Source of the DNA: an uncultured beta proteobacterium
GTDB taxonomy: Bacteria > Pseudomonadota > Gammaproteobacteria > Burkholderiales > Burkholderiaceae_C
Length of the DNA: 64,000 nt
Assembly (NCBI GenBank): GCA_903845935.1
Contig: CAIMZI010000036.1
Span: 1-64,000, forward strand
Direction: 5' to 3'
Part shown: positions 29,846-41,435 of the stretch, in pieces
Layout: every line of letters starts with the position of its first letter
Position numbering within the stretch: position 1 is the stretch's first letter
Program-made: the position numbers and the translations under genes
Notes under the pieces: model-generated
Seen by the model: the letters and a program-made list of their open reading frames with translations, nothing else
Databases searched by the model: none
What the model was told of the DNA's origin: nothing

Positions 29846-30322
29846 TCAAAGCGGTCGGCCCAGGCGTTTTTCAACCTCGCGCCGCTCCCACTGCGGGCCC
29901 AGCAGGGCGGTGGGCCGGAACACGCCGAATGCGTGGGCCAGAATGCCAATCCCCCAACCCAGAGTAGGCCAGATCGCCCAGATGTAATGCGTATTGGTAA
30001 ATAGGTTGATGCCCCACAGGATGGGGATGACCAATGCATATTGCATCAGGTGGATGTAAAAGCCGCGCAGCTTGCGGACATGGCGAAAGGCCTCAAGTTC
30101 CTCGTGTTCGGCGTGGTTGGGTGCGGTGGCAATGTTCATGGATGGCTCCGGATTGAGGGTTGCAAAATCAACTTCAAATACCGCAGCCAGGGATTTCAAG
30201 GTCTCGGTGCTGGCCGCTTGGCCGGCCTCGATACGCTGTACGGTGCGCACACTCAGGCCGCTGAAATCGGCCAGTTGCTGTTGGGACCAGCCTTTTTTCA
30301 ATCTGAGTTTTTGCACGTACAT
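29846..30322 (-). CDS. XRE-family regulator with C-terminal 2TM domain
   Basis: The 158-residue protein has an XRE helix-turn-helix at residues 3-55 (LRLKKGWSQQQLADFSGLSVRTVQRIEAG). A second part has two predicted membrane helices around residues 90-135 and a basic tail WERREVEKRLGRP, the 2TM-domain arrangement. It is probably a membrane-tethered DNA-binding protein. It is convergent with the kinase-Usp gene and divergent from the SrkA-like gene. Targets are unknown; the nearest upstream region (30323-30461) is a candidate. Confidence 0.88.
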   Translation of the reverse strand: MYVQKLRLKKGWSQQQLADFSGLSVRTVQRIEAGQAASTETLKSLAAVFEVDFATLNPEPSMNIATAPNHAEHEELEAFRHVRKLRGFYIHLMQYALVIPILWGINLFTNTHYIWAIWPTLGWGIGILAHAFGVFRPTALLGPQWERREVEKRLGRPL

Positions 30323-30461
30323 GACTTTTTGACTCCTGAGTTTGCGGTGATGAGACTATCCGATTTTTCGCACGTGTTGCACACGACGCCGGGCCGCCAA
30401 AGGGTGACACGCAGCCGACACCACAGCCGTCAGTGCCTTGTTGCAACTGCGACAATGGCCC

Positions 30462-31478
30462 ATGACCCATGCCTTTGAAACCCTCACGCCCGATCTGGTT
30501 CTCGATGCCCTGGAGACGGTAGGTCTGCGCGGTGACGGGCGGCTGACGGCCCTGTCGTCCTACGAAAACCGGGTTTACCAGGTTCAGTTGGAGGACGGCA
30601 CTTCCGTGGTGGCCAAGTTCTACCGCCCCGAACGCTGGAGCCAGGCCCAGATTTTGGAGGAGCATGCATTCGCCGCCGAGCTGATGGATTTTGAGGTGCC
30701 CGCCATTGGTCCGATGGTGCTGAACGGCGCCACCCTGCACCAGTTTGGCGGTTTTGCCTTTAGTGTCAGCCCCCGACGCGGTGGCCGCCCGCCGGAGCTG
30801 GACGACGCCGAGGTACTGGAATGGATAGGCCGCTTTCTGGCCCGTATCCACACCGTGGGCGCGCGCAAGCCCTTTGTGACACGTCCGGCGCTCAATCTGC
30901 AGACCTTTGCCGAGGAGCCCATGCAGTGGCTGTTGGGCCACGACATGGTGCCGCTGGATGTGCAGAGCGCCTGGACGCGCGGCGTGGAAAAAGCCATTGC
31001 CGTGATCCGCACGTATGACACGCTGAATGCCGACACCAAGGGCAACGGCGACATCCGCGTGCTGCGCCTGCATGGCGACTGCCACCCCGGCAACATCCTG
31101 TGGACGCCTGCCGACGCCGCGCCCGACCTAGGGCCGGGTCCGCACTTTGTCGATCTGGACGACGCCCGCACCGGCCCGGCCATACAGGACTTCTGGATGC
31201 TGCTCAGCGGCGACCGGCAACAGCGCCAGCGTCAGCTCGGCGCCCTGGTAGACGGCTACGAGCAATTCCGCGAATTCGACCGCACCGAGCTGGCCCTGAT
31301 CGAGCCGCTGCGCACCCTGCGCCTGATTCACTACAGCGCCTGGCTGGCGCGGCGCTGGACCGACCCGACCTTCCCGGCCAACTTCCCCTGGTTTGGCAGC
31401 AGTGACTATTGGCAGGGCCAGGTGCAGATGCTCGAAGAGCAGCTCGAAGCCATGGAAGAGGCGCCGCTGATCGTTTAG
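30462..31478 (+). CDS. srkA: Stress response Ser/Thr kinase, SrkA (YihE)-like
   Basis: The 338-residue protein has the aminoglycoside-phosphotransferase-like kinase core. Residues include SSYENRVYQVQLEDGTSVVAKFYRPERW at the N-terminus, the catalytic HGDCHPGNIL near residue 205 and the Mg-binding FVDLDDARTGP. The order and size match E. coli SrkA/YihE (328), which protects cells from stress-induced killing, partly by antagonising MazEF toxins. The ATG at 30462 gives the family start. A toxin-antitoxin pair lies 3 kb upstream, but no direct link is implied. Confidence 0.92.
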   Translation: MTHAFETLTPDLVLDALETVGLRGDGRLTALSSYENRVYQVQLEDGTSVVAKFYRPERWSQAQILEEHAFAAELMDFEVPAIGPMVLNGATLHQFGGFAFSVSPRRGGRPPELDDAEVLEWIGRFLARIHTVGARKPFVTRPALNLQTFAEEPMQWLLGHDMVPLDVQSAWTRGVEKAIAVIRTYDTLNADTKGNGDIRVLRLHGDCHPGNILWTPADAAPDLGPGPHFVDLDDARTGPAIQDFWMLLSGDRQQRQRQLGALVDGYEQFREFDRTELALIEPLRTLRLIHYSAWLARRWTDPTFPANFPWFGSSDYWQGQVQMLEEQLEAMEEAPLIV

Positions 31479-31488
31479 GAATTTTGGG

Positions 31489-32349
31489 ATGCAGACACTC
31501 AACCTCATTGGCGCCGGGCGCGTCGGACAAACGCTGGGACGGCTCTGGCAAGAGCGCGGAGTGTTCGCGATTCAGAATGTGCTAAACCATTCTGCCGCTA
31601 GCGCAGAAGTGGCTTGCAGGTTTATTGGCGCAGGAAATCCGGTAAACGCTTTGGCGCAGATGCGACCCGCCGATGTCTGGATGCTGGCGGTGCCGGATGC
31701 GCAGATTGAGTCGGTGGCGGGGGCGCTGGCCGACCATGCCGGTGCGACCAACGATCATCGCGAGCCCATCGTCTTCCATTGCAGCGGCGCGCAAAGTTCG
31801 GCGTTGCTGGCTCCGCTTGCGTTACTGGGCTGGCAAACGGCAAGTGCCCATTGCATCCTGAGTTTTGCCTCCGCCGACGCCGCGATTCAACAGTTCCCCG
31901 GCACGGCCTGCGCGCTGGAAGGCGACGCATCGGCCATTGCCGCGCTGCAGACCGCCTGCAGCGCCATCCAGGCCCGCTGTTTTGAGGTTCAAAGCAGCAA
32001 TAAGCTGCTCTATCACGCGGCAGCCGTGTTTGCCACCAACTTTCTGCCGGTGATTCAAGCCGTGGCCGAGGACGCCTGGCTAGCCAGCGGTGTGCCGCAA
32101 GATCTGCTGCCCGGCCTGAGAACTTCGCTGCTGAGCAATGCGGTGGCGAACATCACCCGCCTGGGCCCGGCCGGGGCATTGACCGGACCGGCGGCACGCG
32201 GCGATGTGACTGCCATTGCCAAGCAGGCCGTGGCCGTCACGCAGTGGGACGCCCAGGCTGGTGCAGCCTACGAAGTCCTAAGCGCCCTGGCGCTGCGCAT
32301 GGCAAAAGCCACCACCGATACCAGCGCCACCTCCGCCAGCACGAACTGA
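31489..32349 (+). CDS. DUF2520 Rossmann-like oxidoreductase family protein
   Basis: The 286-residue protein starts with a dinucleotide motif (LNLIGAGRVGQTLGRLW), then DVWMLAVPDAQI and HCSGAQSSALLAPL. A helical C-terminal DUF2520 domain includes LLYHAAAVFATNFLPVI. This layout resembles prephenate or ketopantoate reductase-like proteins; the reaction is unknown. It is 10 bases after srkA on the same strand. The last 82 bases overlap the 3' end of the convergent PAP2 gene. Confidence 0.85.
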   Translation: MQTLNLIGAGRVGQTLGRLWQERGVFAIQNVLNHSAASAEVACRFIGAGNPVNALAQMRPADVWMLAVPDAQIESVAGALADHAGATNDHREPIVFHCSGAQSSALLAPLALLGWQTASAHCILSFASADAAIQQFPGTACALEGDASAIAALQTACSAIQARCFEVQSSNKLLYHAAAVFATNFLPVIQAVAEDAWLASGVPQDLLPGLRTSLLSNAVANITRLGPAGALTGPAARGDVTAIAKQAVAVTQWDAQAGAAYEVLSALALRMAKATTDTSATSASTN

Positions 32350-33062
32350 AGCGGCAGGTTCTCGGCAAAGTCCAACGGCTCGGTCAGCAATACATAGGCC
32401 GAGCCAAGCACCAGCAAGGCCATCAGGCGCAGGCTCCAGTGCGCGGGCGAAAAGCAGCGCTCGGATACGGTTGCCAGCAGCACATTGCCCAGCAGCCCGG
32501 ACAGCAGACCCAGGCCGACACCCACCGCCACATCGCCCGGCCAGTGCGCGCCCACGGCGATGCGCGACAGGCCGGTGCCCGCTGCCAGCAACAGCATCCA
32601 CCAGTGGCGTTTGCGCTGCGCCGGTGTCAGGGCCAGGTAAATGGCGCTGGCCACGGCAAAGGCAGTGGTGGTGTGACCCGAGGGCATGGAGACGTTGTGC
32701 AGCACCTCGCCGACGATGCGCATCTGGGCGTTGTCAATCTCGGCGGCCGGGCGCGGGCTGACCAGAAAGCCCTTGCCAAGGCGCGCAAACAAAATGGCAA
32801 AGGGTGCAGCACAAATCCAGGCCCACATCAGGCGCGGTGCACGCAAAAGCAGCGGCGCGGTCAGGCCCAGAACACCCCAACCATTGCCCAGCAGCGACAG
32901 TCCGGTCCAGACCGGTGCGGCAACCGGGAGGCACAGCTGGTTGAGAAACATGAACATGCCGGGCTCCCAGACATGCAGCCACAGCGGGGCAGACAGCGCC
33001 AGCAATAGCAGGGGCAGCAGCCACAGCCACAAGGGAAATATCTTGAAGGGAAGACTGCGCAT
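32268..33062 (-). CDS. PAP2-family membrane phosphatase
   Basis: The 264-residue protein has six predicted membrane helices and the three PAP2 motifs: KGFLVSPRP, PSGHTTTAFA, and SRIAVGAHWPGD. Family members hydrolyse lipid pyrophosphates or phosphatidic acid in the outer leaflet. The ATG at 33062 starts one base after the stop of the upstream glycosyltransferase (TAAtATG), so translation is probably coupled, and a role with it in undecaprenyl-phosphate or lipid A chemistry is plausible. The 3' end overlaps the convergent DUF2520 gene by 82 bases. Confidence 0.9.
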   Translation of the reverse strand: MRSLPFKIFPLWLWLLPLLLLALSAPLWLHVWEPGMFMFLNQLCLPVAAPVWTGLSLLGNGWGVLGLTAPLLLRAPRLMWAWICAAPFAILFARLGKGFLVSPRPAAEIDNAQMRIVGEVLHNVSMPSGHTTTAFAVASAIYLALTPAQRKRHWWMLLLAAGTGLSRIAVGAHWPGDVAVGVGLGLLSGLLGNVLLATVSERCFSPAHWSLRLMALLVLGSAYVLLTEPLDFAENLPLQFVLAEVALVSVVAFAMRSARALRTS

Positions 33063-33063
33063 A

Positions 33064-34566
33064 TTATTTTGTGGAGGCTGCGGGCCTGAGCCGGGGCCGG
33101 GGATCGCCCGACCAGCCACTGCAGGAATAAAAGTCAAAGCTGGAAACCGCATAGCCGAAACGCAGCACCTCCAGGTGGTCCAGCTTGCTGCATTGGGCAA
33201 AACCGTGCGCGCCCAGCGGTGTCTCGTAAGGCAGTTGCGACCAGTCCACCAGCAGCGCGCTGCCGCCCACGGCCAACTTGCCGGCCCACAGGTCGAACTG
33301 GTCGAAGCGGTCCTCCAGCACATGTACCTTGAGGGGCCGCGCATACCAGCCGATGCGGCTGGCCAGGGTCCAGTTTTGCACCGCTACCGCAGCCAGCCCC
33401 TGCTGCGCGGCCAGCAGCTTGGCACGCGCACCGGCATCGTCCCATCCATGCAAATCGGCAAAGGGGTTGGGCGCATCGGTGGACTCGGCGCTGGCCGTCT
33501 TGCCTTCCAGAAACGGCATCCCGGCGCTGATCATGATGGCGGGCAGGGCCACGCAGGCCAGGGCCTGCAGCAGCATCAGTGCCCCTATCGCGAATCGTTT
33601 GCCCGCATACCAGCCGCGGGCCAGGCCGATACCGGCAAAAGGCGCCAGCGCCACCCAGGCCGGTGCCGTCCAATGCGGCAGGCTGGAGCCGCCCCCCGAC
33701 AGATAAGCCAGCACGAGGAAGGGAATGGCGAAGAAGGCAAACAACACGCGTTCAGTACTGGCCACGCTGCGAACACCGGCCCAGCCCCATAGCAGCAGCG
33801 GACCAAAGGCCAGCAGCTGGACCAGCAAAAAACGCAGCAGATTCAGACCCTGCCAGCTGCTTCCCGCACCATGCTTGGCCTGGTAGAGAAAGGAAACCCA
33901 GTGGTTCTGTGCATTCCAGATCGCCACCGGGCTGACCAGGGCCAGCGCCAGCAAGACCGCCAGCCACAGGCCCGGTTTGCGCAACAGCGCCGAGCCATGC
34001 GCGCTCAGCAGGCACAGGGCGACGGCGGCCGCAGTGAAGATGGCGGTGTATTTGCTCAGGCCCGCCAGACCGAGCAGCAGGCCCAGCAACAGCCACTGCG
34101 AAAGGCGTTCGGCTTGCGCGCGCTCCATCAGCCGCAGGGTCTGCAGCATCAAGGCCACCGACCAGAACATCAGCAAGGTATCGGGCAACAGACCTACGCC
34201 CAAAATGTGCAGCAAGGGCGCCACTAGCAGCACGAGCACCGCCCAGAAACCGGCGCGCTGGGTCTGCATCGTGTCCGGCGCCTCCGCAATGCGCAGGGTT
34301 AATCGGTACACCATCAGCACGGTGCCCAACCACATCAGGCCCGGCAACAAGCGCAGCAGCGCGGTGGGCGCGCCAAAGCCCACCAGCGGCCACTGCAGCC
34401 AGCCCACCAGCGGTGGATGATCGAAGTAACTGAGTGCGGGGTGTGCGGCATAAAGCGCGTAATGGGCCTCGTCCACGGAGAGGCCCAAATTGGCGCCCAG
34501 CAGCGCATGCAGGGCAAACACCAGCGCCAGCAGCCAGCGCAGTCGCGGCGCAATGCGCATGTGCAT
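33064..34566 (-). CDS. ArnT/PMT-like membrane glycosyltransferase
   Basis: The 500-residue protein has about twelve hydrophobic helices. The first periplasmic loop holds the GT-C hallmark DEAHYALYAAHPALSYFDHPP, which provides the catalytic Asp and the donor-lipid contact seen in ArnT and PMT family enzymes. It should transfer a sugar from a polyprenyl-phosphate donor to a lipid or protein. The start at 34566 (MHMRIAPRL) is chosen; ATG 34605 with AGG 10 bases upstream is an alternative. It is coupled to the PAP2 phosphatase. Confidence 0.88.
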   Translation of the reverse strand: MHMRIAPRLRWLLALVFALHALLGANLGLSVDEAHYALYAAHPALSYFDHPPLVGWLQWPLVGFGAPTALLRLLPGLMWLGTVLMVYRLTLRIAEAPDTMQTQRAGFWAVLVLLVAPLLHILGVGLLPDTLLMFWSVALMLQTLRLMERAQAERLSQWLLLGLLLGLAGLSKYTAIFTAAAVALCLLSAHGSALLRKPGLWLAVLLALALVSPVAIWNAQNHWVSFLYQAKHGAGSSWQGLNLLRFLLVQLLAFGPLLLWGWAGVRSVASTERVLFAFFAIPFLVLAYLSGGGSSLPHWTAPAWVALAPFAGIGLARGWYAGKRFAIGALMLLQALACVALPAIMISAGMPFLEGKTASAESTDAPNPFADLHGWDDAGARAKLLAAQQGLAAVAVQNWTLASRIGWYARPLKVHVLEDRFDQFDLWAGKLAVGGSALLVDWSQLPYETPLGAHGFAQCSKLDHLEVLRFGYAVSSFDFYSCSGWSGDPRPRLRPAASTK

Positions 34567-34674
34567 AGTCGATTTATTCAGATCCAAAACAGGCAGTCCA
34601 TCCATACAATGCCTGAAGTCTAAACCGCGTGTGTCAAGGCTTTGTGCACACGCCCAATTCCCGGAAATAAAACC

Positions 34675-34866
34675 ATGCCTACTTATCACATTGAAATGCT
34701 CGAAGGCCGCACCATTGAGCAAAAGCGCAAACTGGTGCAGGAGATCACCCGCGTCACCGTCGAGGTGCTGGGCGGCTCGCCCGAGGCGGTGGACATCCTG
34801 ATTACCGACGTGAAGCGCGAGAATTGGGCCACCGGCGGTAAGCTCTGGACCGAACCGCGAAGTTAA
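34675..34866 (+). CDS. 4-oxalocrotonate tautomerase family enzyme
   Basis: The 63-residue protein begins Met-Pro (MPTYHIEMLEGRT), so the catalytic amino-terminal proline is available after Met removal, as in 4-OT enzymes. The segment RKLVQEITRVTVEVLGG and the terminal W-rich region fit the family. It probably catalyses a keto-enol tautomerisation; there are no catechol-pathway genes nearby. A GGAAA ribosome site precedes the ATG, and the gene is divergent from the glycosyltransferase. Confidence 0.9.
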   Translation: MPTYHIEMLEGRTIEQKRKLVQEITRVTVEVLGGSPEAVDILITDVKRENWATGGKLWTEPRS

Positions 34867-35000
34867 TTCCACTGTCAAATCAACCCTGCACTTTGTCAGC
34901 CCGCCTTGCCGTGCCTTCAGCACTGTCTGCGGCAGGCTTTCGCGTTCAGGGCCGATGTGCCAATGGAATGGAGTCAAGCAGCCGAGAGTAAACTCAATCC

Positions 35001-35783
35001 ATGTGTCAATTGTTAGGGATGAACAGTCGGCTGCCAGCCAGCCTGACCTTGAGCTTTACCGGGTTTTCGCAACGCGGAGGCTGCACCGACCACCATTCGG
35101 ATGGCTGGGGCATCGCCTTCTTCGAGGCCGATGGGCAAACGCCCGGGCGCGCGGCGCGCCACTTTGTCGACAAGGAAAGTGCCGCCACCTCGCCGATCGC
35201 GCAGATGCTGCGCAGCTATCCGATCAAAAGCCACAATGTGGTGGCCCATGTGCGCAAGGCCACGGTGGGCGCGGTCACGCTGGAAAACTGCCACCCGTTT
35301 GTGCGCGAACTGTGGGGGCGCTACTGGTTCTTTGCCCACAACGGCGACCTCAAGGACTTCAATCCAGCCTTGCACGGCAGCTTCAAGCCGGTGGGAAGCA
35401 CCGATAGCGAACTGGCGTTTTGCTGGCTGATGCAGGAGCTCAACAAGTCGCACGCCAATGTGCCCTCGGTGGAAGAGTTGACGCACACCCTGGCCGAACT
35501 GGGGCCCAAAGTCGCCAAGCATGGAACCTTCAATTTCCTGCTCAGCAATGGCCAGGCGCTGTGGGCCCATGCTTCCACCAAGCTGCATTACGTGCTGCGC
35601 GAATATCCGTTTCACGAGGTCCAACTCAAGGACGAGGACGTCAGCGTGGACCTGTCGATCCTGAACGGCCCGCAAGACCGGCTGGCGATTGTGGTGACCG
35701 AACCGCTCACCACCAACGAAGACTGGGTGGCTATGGCACCGGGCGAGCTACGGGCGTTTTGCGACGGTGCGCTGCTGGTTTAA
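35001..35783 (+). CDS. Class II glutamine amidotransferase (YafJ-like)
   Basis: The 260-residue protein starts MCQLLGMN; Cys2 becomes the amino-terminal nucleophile after Met removal. Further family residues are the HSDGWGIAFF segment, VVAHVRKATVG, and HPFVRELWGRYWFFAHNGDL. It hydrolyses glutamine to release ammonia; no synthase partner is fused, so the acceptor is unknown. There are 134 bases of non-coding sequence upstream with no clear promoter. Confidence 0.92.
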   Translation: MCQLLGMNSRLPASLTLSFTGFSQRGGCTDHHSDGWGIAFFEADGQTPGRAARHFVDKESAATSPIAQMLRSYPIKSHNVVAHVRKATVGAVTLENCHPFVRELWGRYWFFAHNGDLKDFNPALHGSFKPVGSTDSELAFCWLMQELNKSHANVPSVEELTHTLAELGPKVAKHGTFNFLLSNGQALWAHASTKLHYVLREYPFHEVQLKDEDVSVDLSILNGPQDRLAIVVTEPLTTNEDWVAMAPGELRAFCDGALLV

Positions 35784-35845
35784 TGCCTTTACGGCCGCCG
35801 CCCTGCCCGGTAGACTCAAGCCCTACGCAATTTGATTGAGGCAAT

Positions 35846-36124
35846 ATGGCAATCGTTCGCAAATTTCAATTACCTCAAGACACGCAAACGGCGGCTGCTT
35901 CGGAGCCCGTGATGGGCGCCGGTACCGACTTCGACATTCCTGAAATCAACACCCATTTCATTGACAACCTGTTCCAAGATCCCGCCTTTTTGGACCGGTT
36001 TGATGCGTCCTACCAGCAGACGGCCCTGATGGGCATAGCGGCGCAAGAGCCGGACCATTCCACTGAAACGGCAGAGATCCAGAACTTGTTGGAAATCGAG
36101 TTTCCAACCCAACCGAAGAACTGA
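35846..36124 (+). CDS. Hypothetical protein (92 aa)
   Basis: No family is recognised. A basic N-terminus (MAIVRKFQLP) is followed by a polar acidic middle with the segment INTHFIDNLFQDPAFLDRFDASYQQ, predicted helical, and an acidic C-terminus. GAGG sits 8 bases before the ATG, a good ribosome site. It is 62 bases after the amidotransferase and ends 7 bases from the convergent sensor kinase gene. There is no signal peptide or membrane helix. Confidence 0.7.
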   Translation: MAIVRKFQLPQDTQTAAASEPVMGAGTDFDIPEINTHFIDNLFQDPAFLDRFDASYQQTALMGIAAQEPDHSTETAEIQNLLEIEFPTQPKN

Positions 36125-36131
36125 CTGCTTT

Positions 36132-38948
<2,817 letters not shown>

Positions 38949-39160
38949 GCTAGCAGGCGCTCCGCTGGGCCAGGACGAAAGAGGACAAACAGGCAGACAT
39001 GCGCAATGGTTTCGTATATTGGAGTAGTATGAATCCGTGTTCACACAAGCGCATTATTCGTCAATTCAGCCGAATTGAACATGCCTGCTCAGCTTGCCCC
39101 CAAAGCCGCCGATCTGGGGCCTGCGAGCAGTTCCTCAGGGACGCGCAGCCGCTTCCGCAC

Positions 39161-39742
39161 TCACTGCAAGGCCCGCTCCAATGCGGCAATCATTTTGGGG
39201 CTTTGCGGTTCCACGTTGCTGGCAAAACTGCTGATCTGCTTGCCACTGCGGTCAATCAGGTATTTGTGAAAATTCCACTGTGGCGTGGCGCCGGTTGCAT
39301 GGTCCAGCGCCGCATACAAGGCGTTCCTGCCCGATCCTGTGACGACGGACTTGGAGAACATCGGAAACTTCACGCCATAGGTGTTGACGCAAAAGTCCGC
39401 AATCTCTTTCGAAGACCCCGGCTCTTGCTTGCCGAAGTCATTGGAGGGGAAGCCCAGCACCACCAGTCCGCGCGCTGCGTATTCGGCATACAGCGACTCC
39501 AGGCCCTTGTACTGGCTGGTGAAGCCGCAATAGCTGGCGGTGTTGACAATCAGAACCGCCTTGCCGGCGTATTGGCACAGGTTCTGCGGGCTCTCATCTT
39601 GCAGGCGTGAGAACTGGTATTGCAGGATGGCAGGACACGAGCCCGGTGCGGCCGTCTGTGCCGCCCCTAAAGTGGGTGCGCCGGCAAGGGCCAGCAACAC
39701 CCAGAAATAAGCCAGGCTCAAGGGACGTGCAAGAATGGACAT
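39161..39742 (-). CDS. Exported glutathione peroxidase-family protein
   Basis: The 193-residue protein has a signal peptide (SILARPLSLAYFWVLLALAG, cleaved after about residue 28). The GPx fold has the peroxidatic Cys in TASYCGFTSQYKGLE, the Gln in FGKQEPGS, the Trp/Asn pair in QWNFHKYL, and the resolving Cys in DFCVNTYGVKFPMF. The family motif FPCNQFG is FPSNDFG here, so one Cys is replaced by Ser. It should reduce peroxides in the periplasm, using thioredoxin-like rather than glutathione reductant (inferred). GAGAGG precedes the ATG at 39742. Confidence 0.9.
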   Translation of the reverse strand: MSILARPLSLAYFWVLLALAGAPTLGAAQTAAPGSCPAILQYQFSRLQDESPQNLCQYAGKAVLIVNTASYCGFTSQYKGLESLYAEYAARGLVVLGFPSNDFGKQEPGSSKEIADFCVNTYGVKFPMFSKSVVTGSGRNALYAALDHATGATPQWNFHKYLIDRSGKQISSFASNVEPQSPKMIAALERALQ

Positions 39743-39805
39743 AGGGAAACCTCTCTGTTGCATATTCCGCTAGTCTACCGAATGAGTGCACATCCCGCCA
39801 GCAAC

Positions 39806-40393
39806 TCAGGGCCTGCAGCCGAACTGACCCTTCTTGACGTTCTCAAAATAGGTTAGACCATCCTGGCACATTTGCTTGCGTTCGGGCAACGGCGTTTTGG
39901 CCTTGGCCACACAGGTGTAGGCGCCGGTCTTGACATTGAACTTGCCGGACAGTTTCCAGGGCGCAACGCACAGCGTTGCCATTCCACCACCCATTGCCGG
40001 TTTAGCGGGAATGGCGGTCATCGGCAAGGCGGCGGTTCCGGTCACGGTGACGCTGGCAAACTTATCGCCGCCGCCGCAATTGGGATGCGACTCCACATTG
40101 CGCCCACCCATGCTGATGCTGTAGCTACCGGGCTTGTCATACACATGGGTGGTGACAGAAGGGGTGGGATGGCTGGCATCGCTGTAGCCGTCGGCCGACC
40201 TGCCGTCGCCATAAAACACGGCAAAGCCGCAGTAATTGCCGTTGACCACATCCACATTGGCGGTGACGGTGACCGGCTCGCCGACCTTGACGCTAGCGGG
40301 TGTGGCGCTCACACTGCCTATCAGTTGCGCGTGGGCTGTCACGCCAAAACCTGCGGCCAAAACAGCCGCTGAAATCCAGGAAATCAAACGCAT
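39806..40393 (-). CDS. Exported PKD-like domain protein
   Basis: The 195-residue protein has a signal peptide (ISAAVLAAGFGVTAHAQ, cleavage near residue 23). A PKD/Ig-like domain from about 30 to 115 includes FYGDGRSADG and HVYDKPGSYSISMGG. A Pro/Ala linker leads to a Cys-containing C-terminal region. It is probably periplasmic or surface bound; function is unknown. GGAG lies 9 bases before the ATG at 40393, and a longer upstream start lacks that site. It neighbours gshB and the glutathione peroxidase but there is no clear link. Confidence 0.8.
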   Translation of the reverse strand: MRLISWISAAVLAAGFGVTAHAQLIGSVSATPASVKVGEPVTVTANVDVVNGNYCGFAVFYGDGRSADGYSDASHPTPSVTTHVYDKPGSYSISMGGRNVESHPNCGGGDKFASVTVTGTAALPMTAIPAKPAMGGGMATLCVAPWKLSGKFNVKTGAYTCVAKAKTPLPERKQMCQDGLTYFENVKKGQFGCRP

Positions 40394-40463
40394 AGGGAGT
40401 ACTCCAAAGATGCGGCGCAGGTTATAAAAATTGGGAATGAAGCGCCGCAACCGGATTCTTGCA

Positions 40464-41420
40464 CTAGCTCACAGACTTTTCAAGCGCCAACTCCAGCGCG
40501 TCAATGAACATGGCCGGCACATCAAAACCAGTCTGATCGGTGATTTCCTGAAAGCAGGTGGGGCTGGTGACGTTGATTTCGGTGAGGCTGTCGCCGATCA
40601 CATCCAGGCCCACCAGCAGCAGGCCACGCGCCGCCAGGATCGGACCCAGGGCCTCTGCAATGGCCCGGTCCGTGTCGGTCAGCGGCTGGGCAACGCCCTT
40701 GCCACCGGCCGCCAGATTGCCGCGCACCTCGCCACCTTGCGGAATTCGGGCCAGGCAAAAGGGCACGGGTTTGCCGCCTATCACCAGCACGCGCTTGTCG
40801 CCGAACTCGATGGCGGGCAGGAACTTTTGCACCATGATGGTCTGCGTGCCAAAGGCGTTGAGCGTCTCGATGATCGCACCCAGGTTCAGGCCGTCGTCCT
40901 TGACGCGGAAAATGCCGGTGCCACCCATACCGTCCAGGGGTTTGAGGATGATGTCGCGGTGCTCGGCATGGAAGGCCCGCACCGCCAGCGGATCGCGCGT
41001 GACCAGGGTCGGGCCAATAAACTGCGGAAACTCCATGATGGCCAGCTTTTCCGGATGGTCGCGCAGGGCGCGCGGGCGATTGAAGACCCTGGCGCCCTCG
41101 CGCTCGGCCTGTTCCAGCAAATGCGTGGTGTAAAAAAATTCGCTGTCAAACGGCGGGTCCTTGCGCATGATGATGGCGTCAAAGCCATGCAGGGCTTGCG
41201 TGGCGGTAGCCGTCACCTCAAACCAGTTCTCGGCATGGCCGGTGAGACGGATGCTTTGCACCAGGGCCTGCACCACGCCGCCACGCTGCCAGACGATTTC
41301 TTGTGGCTCGCAGGCCGCCACGCTATAGCCGCGGCGCTGCGCCTCACGCATCATGGAAAAAGTGCTGTCCTTGTAAATCTTGAAGGACGCCAGCGGATCG
41401 GCAACGAAAAGAATGTTCAT
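40464..41420 (-). CDS. gshB: Glutathione synthetase
   Basis: The 318-residue ATP-grasp enzyme shows the GshB segments FVADPLASFKIYKDSTFSMM, MRKDPPFDSEFFYTTHLLE, the ATP loop LKPLDGMGGTGIFRV, and the metal/substrate site VGLDVIGDSLTEINVTSPT. It joins glycine to gamma-glutamylcysteine. gshA is 3.3 kb upstream on the same strand with benE and kup between, an open but consistent glutathione cluster. Start ATG is unambiguous. Confidence 0.97.
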   Translation of the reverse strand: MNILFVADPLASFKIYKDSTFSMMREAQRRGYSVAACEPQEIVWQRGGVVQALVQSIRLTGHAENWFEVTATATQALHGFDAIIMRKDPPFDSEFFYTTHLLEQAEREGARVFNRPRALRDHPEKLAIMEFPQFIGPTLVTRDPLAVRAFHAEHRDIILKPLDGMGGTGIFRVKDDGLNLGAIIETLNAFGTQTIMVQKFLPAIEFGDKRVLVIGGKPVPFCLARIPQGGEVRGNLAAGGKGVAQPLTDTDRAIAEALGPILAARGLLLVGLDVIGDSLTEINVTSPTCFQEITDQTGFDVPAMFIDALELALEKSVS

Positions 41421-41435
41421 ACGGCTCTTGAGAAT

